From Leptobrachium leishanense (taxonomy: Eukaryota; Chordata; Amphibia; Anura; Megophryidae): 64,000 nucleotides of DNA. The notes beneath the pieces are model-generated. The model was not told the DNA's origin. It did not search any database and saw nothing but the letters and a program-made list of their open reading frames with translations. Shown one piece after another: positions 35,642 to 46,766 of the stretch. Each line of letters starts with the position of its first letter. Position 1 is the first letter of the stretch. The stretch lies in contig CM019064.1 of NCBI GenBank assembly GCA_009667805.1, positions 268,565,662 to 268,629,661 of the forward strand, given 5' to 3'. A program made the translations under genes and the position numbers.

Positions 35642-37184
35642 GAACCCCCCCAGAAGGAGCGACCTCCGGGCGCGAACAGTACCAGTCCTCGATGGATGCA
35701 CCCCGTGAAAGGTGCGAAGCAGGTCAGGGGCTTGTACCTGAGAGGCAGGTTCCCAGGAACGCTCCTCGGGGCCGTATCCCTTCCAGTCCACTAGGTACTG
35801 GAGGCGACAACGGTGAATACGGGAATCGAGGATCTCAGCAACTTCATATTCCAGGTCGTCGTCTACTAGGACGGGGGGAGGCGGTGACGGGGTTCTGTCA
35901 GCGAAAGGATCAGGGGTCCACGGTTTCAACAGGGAGACGTGAAATACAGGATGGATACGGAGTGAGGGCGGCAAGGCAACTTTGAGAGCCACCGGGTTGA
36001 TGACGGAAAGGACCTGGAAGGGGCCAAGATATCGAGGACCCAGTTTCTTGGACGGGCAGGAGAGCTTCAGATGAGCTGTCGATAAAAGGACGTAATCTCT
36101 GACTTGATAATCTGGGGGAAGGTGACGGAGTTTGTCGGCATTCAGTTTGTATCTGGTTTGAGCCTTTAGAAGGTTGTCCTTGGCGATACGGAATCCTTGT
36201 TGTAGATTAGCAACATGAGTGGTAGTATCCGGTACGGATGAAGAGAGGGGTAGATTCGGAATAAACGTGGGATGGTATCCATAATTAGCGAAGAAAGGGG
36301 ATGTCTTGATTGATTCATGGGTGTGTGAATTGTATGCGAATTCAGCGGATGGGAGTAAAGTAATCCAATCGTCCTGTAGATGGGTAGAGAAGCAGCGTAG
36401 AAATTGTTCGAGTATCTGGTTGGTTTTCTCCGACTGGCCGTTGGATTGTGGATGATACGCGGAGGAGAGGTTACTAGAGATGTGGAGAATGGAACAGAAG
36501 GCTTTCCAGAATTTAGCGGTGAATTGTGTACCCCGATCCGACGTTATGGAATCAGGGATGCCATGTAATCGGAAAATGTGATGGAAGAACATGGATGCGG
36601 TTTCTTTGGCTGTAGGAACTCCTTTGGCAGGGATAAAGTGTGCCATTTTGGTCAGGTGATCCACTACTACGAGGATGGAAGTATGTTGTTGAGAAGGAGG
36701 TAGATCGACAATGAAGTCGGTGGAGATGCGGGACCATGGACGTGTCGGAATGGGTAGAGGGAGGAGAAGTCCCATAGGTTTGGTACGGGGATTCTTGTTT
36801 CTTTGACAAACAGTATAAGAGTTGACGTACTGTGTTACCATGTCAGTCATTGATGGCCACCAAAACTGACGTTTGAGTGTGTGTAAGGTTTTGGATATTC
36901 CTGGATGTCCGGATAATAAAGAATCATGGCATTGGTATAGGACGTCTAGTCTGGCTTTTTCGGGTACAAATATCCGTCCTTTTCTTATATGAACACCTTC
37001 GGGTGTAACAGGAAGAGATGTGTGGGCAGTTAATCGTTTTATTTTCTCATGGAGTGGTTGGATAGTCCCGAGGAAATGTTCTTCCTTTAGGATGGTGGGT
37101 GGTGGAGCAGGAGTTGTAGGTGCATCGTTGTATCTTCTGGAGAGGGCATCGGCTTTCCCATTTTTTGAGCCGGGTAGATACGTT
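35198..37184 (-). pseudogene. Integrase with C-terminal chromodomain
   Basis: Integrates chromoviral cDNA; the chromodomain is thought to guide insertion to modified histones. Open from the solo-LTR junction. NGKADALSRR closes RNase H; HDSLLSGH starts the zinc module, but its CxxC half reads YTVCQ, so one zinc ligand is lost. The DDE core shows TDFIVDLP, SDRGTQFT and NGQSEKTNQ; a GP(Y/F) string GPFQVLS follows. The chromodomain is EYEVAEILDSR...YLVDWKGYGPEERSWEP. The frame then reads through the polypurine tract into the 3' LTR. The first ATG (36850) lies inside the domain and is not the true start. Confidence 0.88.
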
Positions 37185-37189
37185 ATATG

Positions 37190-37621
37190 TGTAAGGATAT
37201 AGAGTCACCCAGCACGCAGACAAAACCCAGAAAGGCAAGACAGAATCCTAAACTGAGAAGCTGGTCCTTAGAATGGCCAGGTACTAATCTAAAATACATA
37301 GAAGTACAGATCAGGGACAGGAGAGATAATGTAGTAATAACAAGCCAGAGGTCGGTACACGAGATAAACATATGCCAAGGGATAATTACAGAAAACACAG
37401 TCAATATACAAGCCAGAAGTCAAACCAGAAAACCAATGCATAAGCTATAAACACGCGCTGAGGGCTAGAAATAACCACGTCAGGGCTCAGAGCACAGTCA
37501 GTGACTGATATTTAAAGGCCTAGATCCCTGACCAGGTGCGGCATTCAAAGTGGCCTGATTCAGAGACTGGCGCCCTCTCTGTTGGGAAGGCCGCACTGCA
37601 GGAGCAGCAGCAGGCATGACA
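37190..37621. mobile_element. Solo LTR inside chromoviral pol
   Basis: 432 bp starting TGTAAGGATATAG and ending GGCATGACA, with target duplications ATATG at 37185-37189 and 37622-37626. Removing it rejoins RNase H and integrase. It is unrelated to the other LTRs in this window as far as can be seen. Confidence 0.8.
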
Positions 37622-39359
37622 ATATGGAAAGTAAAGCGGTTGAAGAATAGGGCCCATTGTGCTTGTCTTGGTCGTAGTTGTTTAGCGGATTGGAGGTATT
37701 CGAGATTTTTGTGATCAGTTAGAACCGTCACTGGATGCGTTGCGCCCTCAAGCAAATGGCGCCATTCTTCAAAGGCCCTTTTTATGGCAAGGAGTTCTTT
37801 ATCCGTGATGTCGTAGTTCTGTTCAGAGCTACTTAATTCCTTGGAGTAATAGGCTATCGGATGTAAGAGATTGTCGGGGGTGCGTTGAGACAACACTGCT
37901 CCTGTGGCGATCTCGGAGGCATCAACTTCTATGAAGAATGGAGATTGGGGTTTTGGTAGGGTCAGGACAGGTTCTGTAGTGAAGCACTCTTGAAGTGTAT
38001 TGAACGCCTTTTGGGCTTGAGGAGTCCAGTGAAAGGGAACCAACGGTTTCGTGAGATGTGTTAATGGATGGATGATGTCAGAGAAGCGTTTAATAAATCG
38101 TCGGTAAAAATTGACGAAGCCGATGAATCTTTGTACTTCCTTTTTCGTCCTGGGGATGGGCCAGGTATGGATTGCTTGTATTTTTGGAAGATCCATTTCT
38201 ATTAATCCCGGAGATATGATAAATCCTAAAAAGGAGATTTTGGTTGTCTCGAAGACACATTTATCGAGCTTGGCAAACAGATGGTGGTCTCGTAAACGTT
38301 GTAATACCATGGTCATATGACGACGATGTTCAGATAAAGAGGGGGAAAAGATGAGAATATCGTCTAGATATGCTATAACGAAATGATCCAAGAGATCTCG
38401 AAAAATATCGTTTACCAAATGTTGAAAGGTAGCAGGGGCGTTGCACAACCCATATGGCATGAAGGTGTATTCGAAGTGACCATAGCGTGACCGAAAAGCG
38501 GTTTTCCATTCATCACCATGACGCATTCTCACCAGGTTGTAGACACCCCGGAGATCCAGTTTAGTGTAAACTTGAGCTGTTTTTAGTCGTTCTAACAATT
38601 CCGGGATGAGGGGTAGAGGATATCGGTTCTTTATCGTTATAGCATTCAGTTGTCGATAATCTATGCAGGGACGCAGGCCCCCATCTTTCTTTTCAACAAA
38701 AAATATCCCCGCTCCGGCAGGGGAAGTAGAGGGACGGAGGAATCCTTTGCGGAGGTTTTCGTCAATGTATCCTTTGAGGACAGTTAGTTTGGGTTCTGAA
38801 AGAGGATATAAACGACCGTAGGGTATGACTGCACCAGGCAATAGATCAATAGGGCAGTCGTAGGGGCGTTTAGGTGGTAAGGTTTCAACTCCTTTTTCAT
38901 CAAATACATCGGAAAAGGCTTGGTATATTTGTGGTAACTGCACTCCTAAACGTACCATGTTGGTATCCAGTATGGTGTTAACGGTATGAGAGGCCTGAAG
39001 ACATTTTTCTTTACAATACAGTGAGCAAAAGGAGATCTTGGCTGTAGACCATTGAATGTAGGGGTCATGTTTACGTAGCCAGGGTAAGCCAAGAATTACA
39101 GGAAATATGGGAGATGATACGATATCAAAGCGAATCTCTTCTAAATGATTTGTACCGGTATACATCTGTAACAAGGCGGACTCCGTAGTGATCGGCCCTG
39201 ATTTCAAAGGAGACCCATCAACCAGTTGAATTTCAATAGGTGCGTTTTTATTGTGTAAAGGAATGCCGATACGTGATGCAGTGGTAGTATCAATCAAGCA
39301 TCCGCTAGCCCCTGGGTCCACCATGGCCTGGAGGGGAATCCTCATCTGTTGTCACTGTA
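37622..39359 (-). pseudogene. Protease-reverse transcriptase-RNase H of the chromovirus
   Basis: About 580 codons without a stop. Protease: MVDPGASGCLID (catalytic Asp) and VILGLPWL. RT: PSTSPAGAGIFFVEKKDGG, CIDYRQLN, KLDLRGVYNLVR, MPYGLCNAPATFQ and YLDD. RNase H: FIEVDASEIATGAVLSQ, DKELLAIKRAFEEW and LTDHKNLEYL. It stops at the solo LTR, shortly before the normal end of RNase H, and is separated from gag by the hAT-type insertion. The catalytic residues look intact. Confidence 0.9.
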
Positions 39360-39367
39360 ATAAGATG

Positions 39368-41066
39368 CAGTGGTGTATTTTGGCCTAGGCCAACTAGGCC
39401 CAGGCCTAGGGCGGCACTTTCCAGGGGGCGGCGGCCCGCACTGGATGGCCCCACCCCTAAAAAGAAAAAAAAAAAATTTCTTTACTTTTGCAAAGTATTT
39501 TACCAGGAAGGATACATTGAGATTTCACTAATTTTCAAGTATGTCCTGGGTAGACAAGGCCTAGGCTTTCACTTTCCAGGGGGCAGCAAAAAACCTCACC
39601 ACTAAATGGGTTACTCACAGAGCACCGAAATGACGCCAACTTTTTGGTGTTCTGTAGTTCCCTGCACTTAGGAGAATAAAATTTCCCCACCCTGCAGTGA
39701 ATTCACCATTCACCGGAGGGTCCACAAAGTGCATGGAGTCGGCCGCTGAATGCTGCACCGCAAACCCGTGGCCTACTTTTTTCAAAAGAACTACTGAACG
39801 AAAATGTCTGGAATTTACATATAAGATCCTATGATTGATAATAAAATGTTCTGTTACAGAAAAAAGAAAAACTGCTATTGAAAAAAGGGGGCGAAATTTT
39901 GCCCAAAAAAATCTGAAAAATGACTAAAGGGTACTAAAAAAAAATCAATAAGTAAAGACTTTTTTACTGCAGATTAAAATAATAAATGATTTATTAGATA
40001 TTGCATAAAAACGGGAATATTTTTAACATTGAAACCTATGGGGTTCGCCTGAATAAACCTGCTGATTGAAACCACCAAACATCAGGGCATTTCACTGCCA
40101 TTTCTCTGAGTCTCAGTACCACATGACTGGCTGAACCACGTGAAACGCACGCGCGCAGCTGCCCGCCCTTTCGTTAACACAGACTCTATTCTGGACTGAA
40201 CACCCACCGGGAAGGGAATCAAAGCTACAGTGCACCCTCTGGCAGTGGCACCCCACTGCTGACAAGATGGCTCCACAGCATAATTGCTGTGTGCTCATAT
40301 ACACTCGGTTTGCTGGGAGTTTTATTGCAGTGGATGCTGATGCACTCATACACACCGCACATTGCATTGCTGGGAGTTTTATTGCTGTGAATTCTGATGC
40401 ACTCATACACACCGCACATTGCATTGCTGGGACTTTTATTGCTGTGGATTCTGATACGCTGACACACACCAAACATTGCATTGCTGGGAGTTTTATTGCT
40501 GTGGATTCTGTGATACACACTGCATATTACTGTGAGTTTTATTGCCCTGGAGCTCTGGGATACGCTCATACACACTGCACATTATTGTGAGTTTTATTGC
40601 TGTGCAGTTCTGTGATATGCTCATACACAGTGCCCATTTCTGTGGGTTTTATTGCTGTGCAGCTCTGTGATACGCTCATATGCAGTGCACGTTTCTGTGG
40701 ATTTTATTGTTCAACCAATTAGAGCGGCTGTGATCCCGTTTACTTGACATGCGTGGTTGTTCTTTGTAAAAATGCTTGAATTTAAACATTTCATAATTTT
40801 CTTTATCTCAATAGATACATTTGAAATGGTATACAAAATATACAAGTAGGCACTTGGTATCCACTTTTAATATAAAGAGAGGAAAAGGCGGAGTTCTAAG
40901 AGGAAAAGGTGGAGCTTAAAGAGGAAAAGGTGGAGCTTAAAGAGGAAGGGTGGGGATTAACCAGGAAGAGGTGTGCCCTTGACAGGAAGGGGTGCGTCAA
41001 ATTTAAATTAGGGGGTGCACGAGTTTAGTCAGGCCTAGGGCAGCACAAAACCTAAATACACCACTG
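39368..41066 (+). mobile_element. 1.7-kb hAT-type non-autonomous element, copy 1
   Basis: Ends CAGTGGTGTATTT and AAATACACCACTG; 8-bp target duplication ATAAGATG at 39360-39367 and 41067-41074. No transposase. It contains a SINE-tail segment (about 39490-39555) and a 58-bp tandem array. It is inserted between the zinc knuckle and the protease of the chromovirus. Copy 2 lies inverted at 47435-49103. Confidence 0.9.
40310..40715 (+). repeat. 58-bp tandem array in hAT-type copy 1
   Basis: About seven units with GGGAGTTTTATTGCTGTGGA and CTCATACACACYGCACATT; the later units are more diverged. The same array, inverted, is at 47770-48180. Confidence 0.85.
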
Positions 41067-41074
41067 ATAAGATG

Positions 41075-42109
41075 GAGATCATTAGTAGTGGTGAGACAGA
41101 GGACTTCAGAGCCGTAAGGGGAGAGATGACGTGATGAGGTTTACCTCTTGTCGGTTTCACCGGACAGGTACGGGCTTGATGGTTGACCCCTCCACAGTAC
41201 ATGCATAGATGTAATTGTCTGCGCCTTTCTCGTTCCGCTTGCGGTAAACGTCCATCGACGAGACCAATTTGCATTGGTTCCGATGGAGGTTCAGATGGAG
41301 TCGTTGGAACTGAGGTCCTAGACGTAATAGGAGGGAGTACAGTGGAGGAAGAGGAACGATTGGTACTCACTTGAGTAGGGGTATTGAGCCATTCAAGACG
41401 GCGTTCCCTAAGACGACGATCCATCTGGATACAGTAACGAGTTATTCCTTCAAGAGTGGGTGGTATACCAACGCGTGCCAATTCATCTTTGAGGGGGTTC
41501 TGAGAGACCCATGCGAAATTGGTCGATAAGGGCCTTTTCGTTCCAACAGGTGTCATGGGCGTAGTGGCGGAAGTCCGTTATGTATTCTTCCACAGGTCTA
41601 CGGCCTTGCCTTAGGGTTCGTATAGCACTTTGGGCGGTGGATTGTTTGTTGGGGTCTTTATACATTGACTCAAGGGCCTCGGCGAACGTGATCCAAGAGT
41701 CCAGAACAGGGTCTTGCGTATTTAACAACGTATAGGCCCACTTCTTAGTACGGACCTTTATGTAATCAGAAGCGTAGGTGCGAGGCTTCAAGGAAAACAG
41801 CAGGTGGCAGTCTAGCAGGAACGTGTCAAAACCAGTACGATTACCACAGAAGCGTTCAGGTAGGGGAACGTTGGGTTCAGGAACCTGGGAATGTTCATCA
41901 GGTCTGTTGCTTTGGCGTGCATGCTGGACGTCGGGCGTGGGATAAGGTGGGGGTGCTGCGGTGTTGTGCATCTGGGTCTGGAGATCCCTTTGTTCCATTC
42001 GTAGTTCCTGGATGGAACGAGTGAGAGAGGATACCTGCCGGGTGAGGGTAGCGAAGGCACCCATGAGATCCGTGGGTTCAGTCGTTGCTTCACAATCTGT
42101 CACGTCCAT
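41075..42109 (-). pseudogene. Gag of the chromovirus, two frames
   Basis: The likely ATG (42109) lies in the last 12 bases of the 5' LTR and gives MDVTDCEATTEP. A coiled region (LTRSIQELRMEQRDLQTQ) leads to a capsid domain (LPERFCGNRTGFDTFLLDC, WITFAEALESMY, GRRPVEEYITDFRHYA, ALIDQFRMGL). After a coding-strand C5 run (41493-41497) the next frame continues DELARVGIPPTLEG and ends with a CCHC knuckle CMYCGGVNHQARTC. One extra base in C5 explains the break. Confidence 0.87.
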
Positions 42110-42676
42110 AATGGTATGGGACCGGGTAAGAACCCAATTAGAGGGAATCTTAGGATGCCGGAGGCACATGGGTAGCGCTGAGAATATCAGGATAAGTAGA
42201 AAGAAATGCACTAGATACAGAGAAGTTGAGGAGCTCTTGTTTCAACCAGAGAGGAAACAATTGTGAAGCGATGTCAGAGAGCGTTCACCGGTCTTATATA
42301 GTGGACAGGGTGGAGGTGGACATGCCTCCACTCTGGGCACCGCCTCCCCCATGTCCTGCTGGAGGTCAGATAGGAGACTCCCCCCTGTGGTTTCTGCAGA
42401 GTTCAGACTCCTCCCCCCTCTGACCATGGAGGTCTAGATCCGCCCCGGGCGCCATCTTGGCCAGCTCCGTTTGACTGGCATCCCACACGGCGGTCGATGG
42501 CCGCATGGGCGGCGGAACACCACGCCATGATGGCCAGGGGATGCCGCCGACGGGGAGCGGCCATCCGGACCGAGGGCCCCGACGATTCCGAGGAGAGGTG
42601 GCTCGGGAGCCCGTGGATCTGGAGGGGGTACTTGCGGCCATGTGGGGACGGGAGCGGCGGCCGGTGAGGCGTGACA
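42098..42676 (-). repeat. 5' LTR of the chromovirus
   Basis: 579 bp. Differs from the 3' LTR by many transitions and several short indels. No TGG-type primer-binding site follows it; gag starts across the boundary. Self-priming, known in the Tf1/sushi group, is a possibility. Confidence 0.9.
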
Positions 42677-42681
42677 GCAGG

Positions 42682-43812
42682 TCACAAGGCCAGGGAACTT
42701 GAGTACCAGGTATGGTGGGCAGAGCCATGGTAGTCGCCACAATGCCACACCCTGAGAAAGCCCCAAGACGCCAAAAAAAAAATGGGGAGAGGAGAAGTGG
42801 GCCCAGAGCACGAACCGGCATTCCAAAAAAGAAAAAATTTAAATGGGTAAAACAAAAAAAAAGGGTACCCAGGAGGGGGGTGTCATCAAGAAGCACACAA
42901 AATAAAGTCCGCAAACAGAGGGATAAGGGGAGAAAATAAAATAAAATGAAAGGGTCACTCGGGTCCCCACGCGGGTGCGGGGAATTCCACAGCAGGTACT
43001 ATAAAATACAGCGAGGGAACTGCAGCCCGCGTACCGGAACAGGGTAGGGGCCAAGATTCATGGCATAGCGCAGGGGAGATATCATAGGGCACTAGGGCCC
43101 CCGATACAGGTCACAGTCGGGGAGACCAAGCCATTCAGCTGGGCAACGTCTCAGCAGGGTCCCAGCGAGAACGGGACAGCCTCCAGAATCACCGACTTCC
43201 AAGGCCAACCAGCAGACGTCAGGAGCCAGGCCCGCGAAGCATCAGCAACTGCTGCAGGGAATCTAGGGAATCTAGGGAGACTACCAGGCCGGCATACTGT
43301 ATATCGGGCACATCAGGGTGAGAGATCGGTCCACTCTGTCCGTCAGTGACTTGCTTGAGCCCAGCCACCACATTGCCGCAAGGCCGCAGCGCCTCCGTCA
43401 TCTCCGCAGGCCATCCGGCGTCAATTCTGCTCTTCCATACAGCCTGCCTCACCAAAGAACGCCACTCCTCTAGCATCTCTTCTAATAACTCCGCAAGCAT
43501 CCCACGGGTAAGTGGGAGCGAATCATCCACAGGCGTCAGCATAGGCAAAGCAGGCGTCTCGGGCGCGTGGAGGCCGGAAACCGCCGCAGCAGTCAAGCCC
43601 ACCAAGTGCTCCAGCTAAAGACGAGGGCCCCCGGAGGAAGCAGGCCACGCATCCCTTCTCTGCTCACTTCAGTCTCGGCCACCAGGTATCAGACCAGTTC
43701 GGGAAGTCCAGGCCCTCGGCTCGGCCCTTCCCGAGCTCGACCACCTCTCCAGGTAGTGATCCCACCAGGGGACATAGTAGCAGAGGTGAGGAAGGCAGCA
43801 AGGCACCAGAAA
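42682..43812 (-). other. GC-rich unidentified sequence between two LTR elements
   Basis: No family recognised. The longest credible ORF (43219-43605, minus, 128 codons) is unrecognised and moderately acidic. The sequence continues beyond the LTR insertion at 49316-49480, so both belong to one older host segment. A/T-rich tracts lie at 42770-42860. Confidence 0.35.
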
Positions 43813-43817
43813 GCAAG

Positions 43818-44686
43818 TGTCACGTTCCCACGTTCCAACCCTGTCTTCCTGCCCTCTGTATTTGTATATTGTGTTTTTTCCCTTGTGTTTCTGTTGCTGC
43901 CAATTCCTGGGTGGCCTCCCAGGGGTTAATTGGTGTTCTGTGTGCTGCTCACCTGTTGACCCTTGCCTTGATTCCCCTGCCTATATTAGAGCAATGTACC
44001 TATAGGACATTGCTGGGTCATTTTACTTTGCCTGGTCTCCTTGCATCCTGTATCCTGAGAGCTCCTCGCTGTGTTCCTGATATCCTCCGTTTGTTCATCC
44101 TTGTTCAGTTTTTGCCTCTGTTATTTCTGTTCCAGTTTATGTCAGTTCCTTCTGTGTATTTAGTTCTGTCATTTTCTGTATTTTGGTTTGCTGTTTATGT
44201 TCCATTCAGATTCCCCGGTTACTGATTTTGGCTTGGCTGACTTCCCTTCTGGTTCCTATTCCTATATTCTGTATGACGTACTCTCTCTGGTTATGACCTT
44301 TGGCTTTCCTCTTTATGACTACTCTATTGTATATTCCTTGTCTGTACCGTTTCCAGGAAACCCTGTCATCTGTATACAACAAAAGACTCTGTACGGCTTC
44401 AAGGTAATACTTTCCTTTAGATTAGATCCGGCTATCCTAAAGACCGGTCTTTCAGTGCAGGGAATCTTTGGTATTGCCGTACAGAGGTCTTTTGTTAACC
44501 CTTTGTTGCTTTCACCTGTCCTTGCAGTTTACCCTGCATCTCTGTATATAGGGGCTTCTCTCAGGAACCAAGGCCTCACCTTCCTGCGAGTTATATTCAT
44601 AGGGATATATATACAGACCGACCACTTCCAAGGATCGGAGGGCAAGTATAGGGTGGTGCGTGCCTGGTGGTACTGCCACCGTGACA
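43818..44686 (+). repeat. 5' LTR of the non-autonomous element
   Basis: 869 bp from TGTCACGTTCCC to CACCGTGACA. Related to the solo LTR at 13046-15474. Confidence 0.9.
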
Positions 44687-44688
44687 TA

Positions 44689-45060
44689 ATGACCCAGCCA
44701 TTACATAAGCCCGCAGAGATGTGTACCGTGTTGGAAACCATATTGCACATGTTTGAGGAATTTGTGGTTCACCTCAAAGGGTTACTGAGCCTGTGTCTAG
44801 ACTCTGGCAATCAGGTCTCATTTGAGAGCAGGGTTCGTGGTCCGCTTTCTCCTGATGAAAAGAACAGAAGACGTGAGTACAATCTCTGTTTTTATTGTGC
44901 CAGTTCGTTGCACTTTTTGTCTGGCTGTCCCCTCAAGCCGGTGCGTCCTGGGGCTGGAGTGCCGGTGCGTCCTGGGGCTGGAGTGCCGGTGTGTCCTGGT
45001 GCTGGAGTGCCGGTGCGTCTCAAGACTTGTGGTGAGTCTGTGCGCCCTGATACTGGCTGA
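44689..45060 (+). pseudogene. Truncated gag with CCHC zinc knuckle
   Basis: The ATG three bases after the LTR gives MTQPLHKPAEMCTVLET. After about 65 residues comes RREYNLCFYCASSLHFLSGC, a CX2CX4HX4C knuckle of gypsy nucleocapsids, then three copies of PVRPGAGV. Most of the capsid domain is missing, probably by internal deletion. The retained knuckle may still bind the element RNA. The same frame is open upstream through the LTR. Confidence 0.7.
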
Positions 45061-45430
45061 GTGCCAACTGTGCCCATTTCCCACAGTAAGGCCGCTAAAG
45101 CCAGACCACGTAGGGGATCTGATGGTGCCAAACCCTGCGGGGAGTCAGATGGCACCAGATCCCACTTTGAGTTCAGACCTCCTGAGAAATCCAGGTCTGA
45201 GAAAGTCTATGAAGGATGAATCCTTTCTGGCCACAAGGCCAGAGGATGAAGTACCCATGGAGGTTATGTCGCTCCGGGCATCCGATAATAAACCTCAGAC
45301 TTATGTAGATACCTCTGATGGCTGTAGGGTTTTAAAGGCACAACTGGCTGGTTCTGAGCAGTGACTGGCAGCTAAAAGACAGTCCCTACGTATTGTTACT
45401 GGTTGTATTACATGTAGAGCCGCAACCCCA

Positions 45431-46678
45431 GTGCCCATTGTTAAGAAGCCAGTCCTGTTTCCGTCTGGCAATGAGAAGCCAGTCCTGTTTCCGTCTGGCA
45501 AGGAGAAGCCAGTCCTGTTTCCGTCTGGCAATGAGAAGCCAGTCCTGTTTCCGTCTGGCAATGAGAAGCCAGTCCTGTTTCCGTCTGGCAATGAGAAGCC
45601 AGTCCTGTTTCCATCTGGCAATGAGAAGCCAGTCCTGTTTCCGTCTGGCAATGAGAAGCCAGTCCTGTCTCCGTCTGGCAATGAGAAGCCAGTCCTGTCT
45701 CCGTCTGGCAATGAGAAGCCAGTCCTGTCTCCGTCTGGCAATGAGAAGCCAGTCCTGTTTCCATCTGGCAATGAGAAGCCAGTCCTGTTTCCGTCTGGCA
45801 ATGAGAAGCCAGTCCTGTCTCCGTCTGGCAATGAGAAGCCAGTCCTGTCTCCGTCTGGCAATGAGAAGCCAGTCCTGTCTCCGTCTGGCAATGAGAAGCC
45901 AGTCCTGTCTCCGTCTGGCAATGCGCAGCCAGTCCTGTCTCCGTCTGGCAATGCGCAGCCAGTCCTGTCTCCATCTGGCAGTGCGCAGCCAGTCCTGTCT
46001 CCGTCTGGCAATGCGCAGCCAGTCCTGTCTCCGTCTGGCAATGCGCAGCCAGTCCAGCCTGGCAATGTACTGCCAATGTTGCCTGCTCCTGGCACGAAGC
46101 CAGCGGTGCTGCCTGATCCTGGCATGAAGCCAGCGGTGCTGCCTGATCCTGGCACGATGCCAGCGGTAACAGTAGTGATGTCTGATTCTGGTATGCTGCC
46201 AGTCAGATCCATGGCAAACTGTGTGTCAGCAGTGCCAGAGCTACATTGCAACACCACTGTGCCCATGCCCCACAGAGAGTCCAAGGTTTCCAAACCTCAT
46301 GGTAAGGCACAGATAGGCGAGCCTACTCCCACTGTTGCCGTGTCAGGTACGGTGGTCACCCCTTCCAAGTCTCGATCCAGGAGGAGACGTGGGAAGCTGA
46401 CCAACACTAGTCAATCTAGTTCCGAGAATACCACGCTCCATGATGGGTCTGATAATGCTGTATTCCGTGCTTATCTTGAGGAGGTCCAGCAGGGTAGTGG
46501 CCTGACTGGTACCAACATCCCCAATTCTAGCCCTGTACCCGAGGGTTATATACGATCCCCATGCGGGATGTTGTTCCGTGAGGCACACTGGGCCATGATC
46601 AAGAAAGACCCTAATGCGCTCATGTGTTTTGAGGAGGAGGAAGACGACACTGAGTGGGTCCTCAATGGATTTTGGTGA
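45431..46678 (+). CDS. 415-codon ORF with PVLxPSGNEK decapeptide repeats
   Basis: Not recognised as any known family. Twenty exact-length 30-bp units (45451-46050) encode a decapeptide such as PVLFPSGNEK, shading into PVLSPSGNAQ. Shorter LPDPGxKPAV repeats follow. A unique C-terminus has a basic SRSRRRRGK stretch, then RSPCGMLFREAHWAMIKKD and an acidic FEEEEDD tail ending NGFW. This C-terminus after the repeats argues for a real product, since the repeat alone is open in several frames. The first ATG is in doubt; the frame may start upstream after 45364. Structure predicted: disordered. Confidence 0.5.
   Translation: MPIVKKPVLFPSGNEKPVLFPSGKEKPVLFPSGNEKPVLFPSGNEKPVLFPSGNEKPVLFPSGNEKPVLFPSGNEKPVLSPSGNEKPVLSPSGNEKPVLSPSGNEKPVLFPSGNEKPVLFPSGNEKPVLSPSGNEKPVLSPSGNEKPVLSPSGNEKPVLSPSGNAQPVLSPSGNAQPVLSPSGSAQPVLSPSGNAQPVLSPSGNAQPVQPGNVLPMLPAPGTKPAVLPDPGMKPAVLPDPGTMPAVTVVMSDSGMLPVRSMANCVSAVPELHCNTTVPMPHRESKVSKPHGKAQIGEPTPTVAVSGTVVTPSKSRSRRRRGKLTNTSQSSSENTTLHDGSDNAVFRAYLEEVQQGSGLTGTNIPNSSPVPEGYIRSPCGMLFREAHWAMIKKDPNALMCFEEEEDDTEWVLNGFW
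45451..46050 (+). repeat. 30-bp minisatellite, 20 units
   Basis: Unit AGTCCTGTYTCCGTCTGGCA plus ATGAGAAGCC, exactly 30 bp each with no indel over 600 bp. Substitutions are few (TTT/TCT, CCG/CCA, GAGAAG/GCGCAG). Units near the right end share the GCGCAG variant, showing polarity. Confidence 0.95.
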
Positions 46679-46748
46679 CTGGTGTTCGTGATCTGTTTTC
46701 CTGATTTTTGTCTGTCATGTTTGTTGTTTTAGGTGCCCTGAGGTCACC

Positions 46749-46766
46749 TTTTTTGGAGGGGGCTAC
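46749..46766 (+). promoter_or_regulatory. Polypurine tract of the non-autonomous element
   Basis: A purine-rich TGGAGGGGG run lies directly before the 3' LTR. Confidence 0.65.

Larger units (their letters stand above)
35051..42676 (-). mobile_element. Full-length chromovirus (Ty3/gypsy, chromodomain integrase)
   Basis: LTRs at 42098-42676 (5') and 35051-35641 (3') are flanked by GCAGG duplications (35046-35050, 42677-42681). The order gag, protease, RT, RNase H, integrase, chromodomain is the normal one for vertebrate Tf1/sushi-like chromoviruses. Two later insertions lie inside: a solo LTR (37190-37621) and a hAT-type element (39368-41066). LTRs differ at roughly 25-30 positions (about 5%), so it is older than the other two LTR elements here. 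Confidence 0.92.

Noticed and set aside
45301..46293. 330-codon minus-strand ORF and other frames across the 30-bp array
   Set aside because: A stop-free 30-bp repeat is open in several frames. Only the 45431-46678 frame extends into unique sequence with a distinctive C-terminus.
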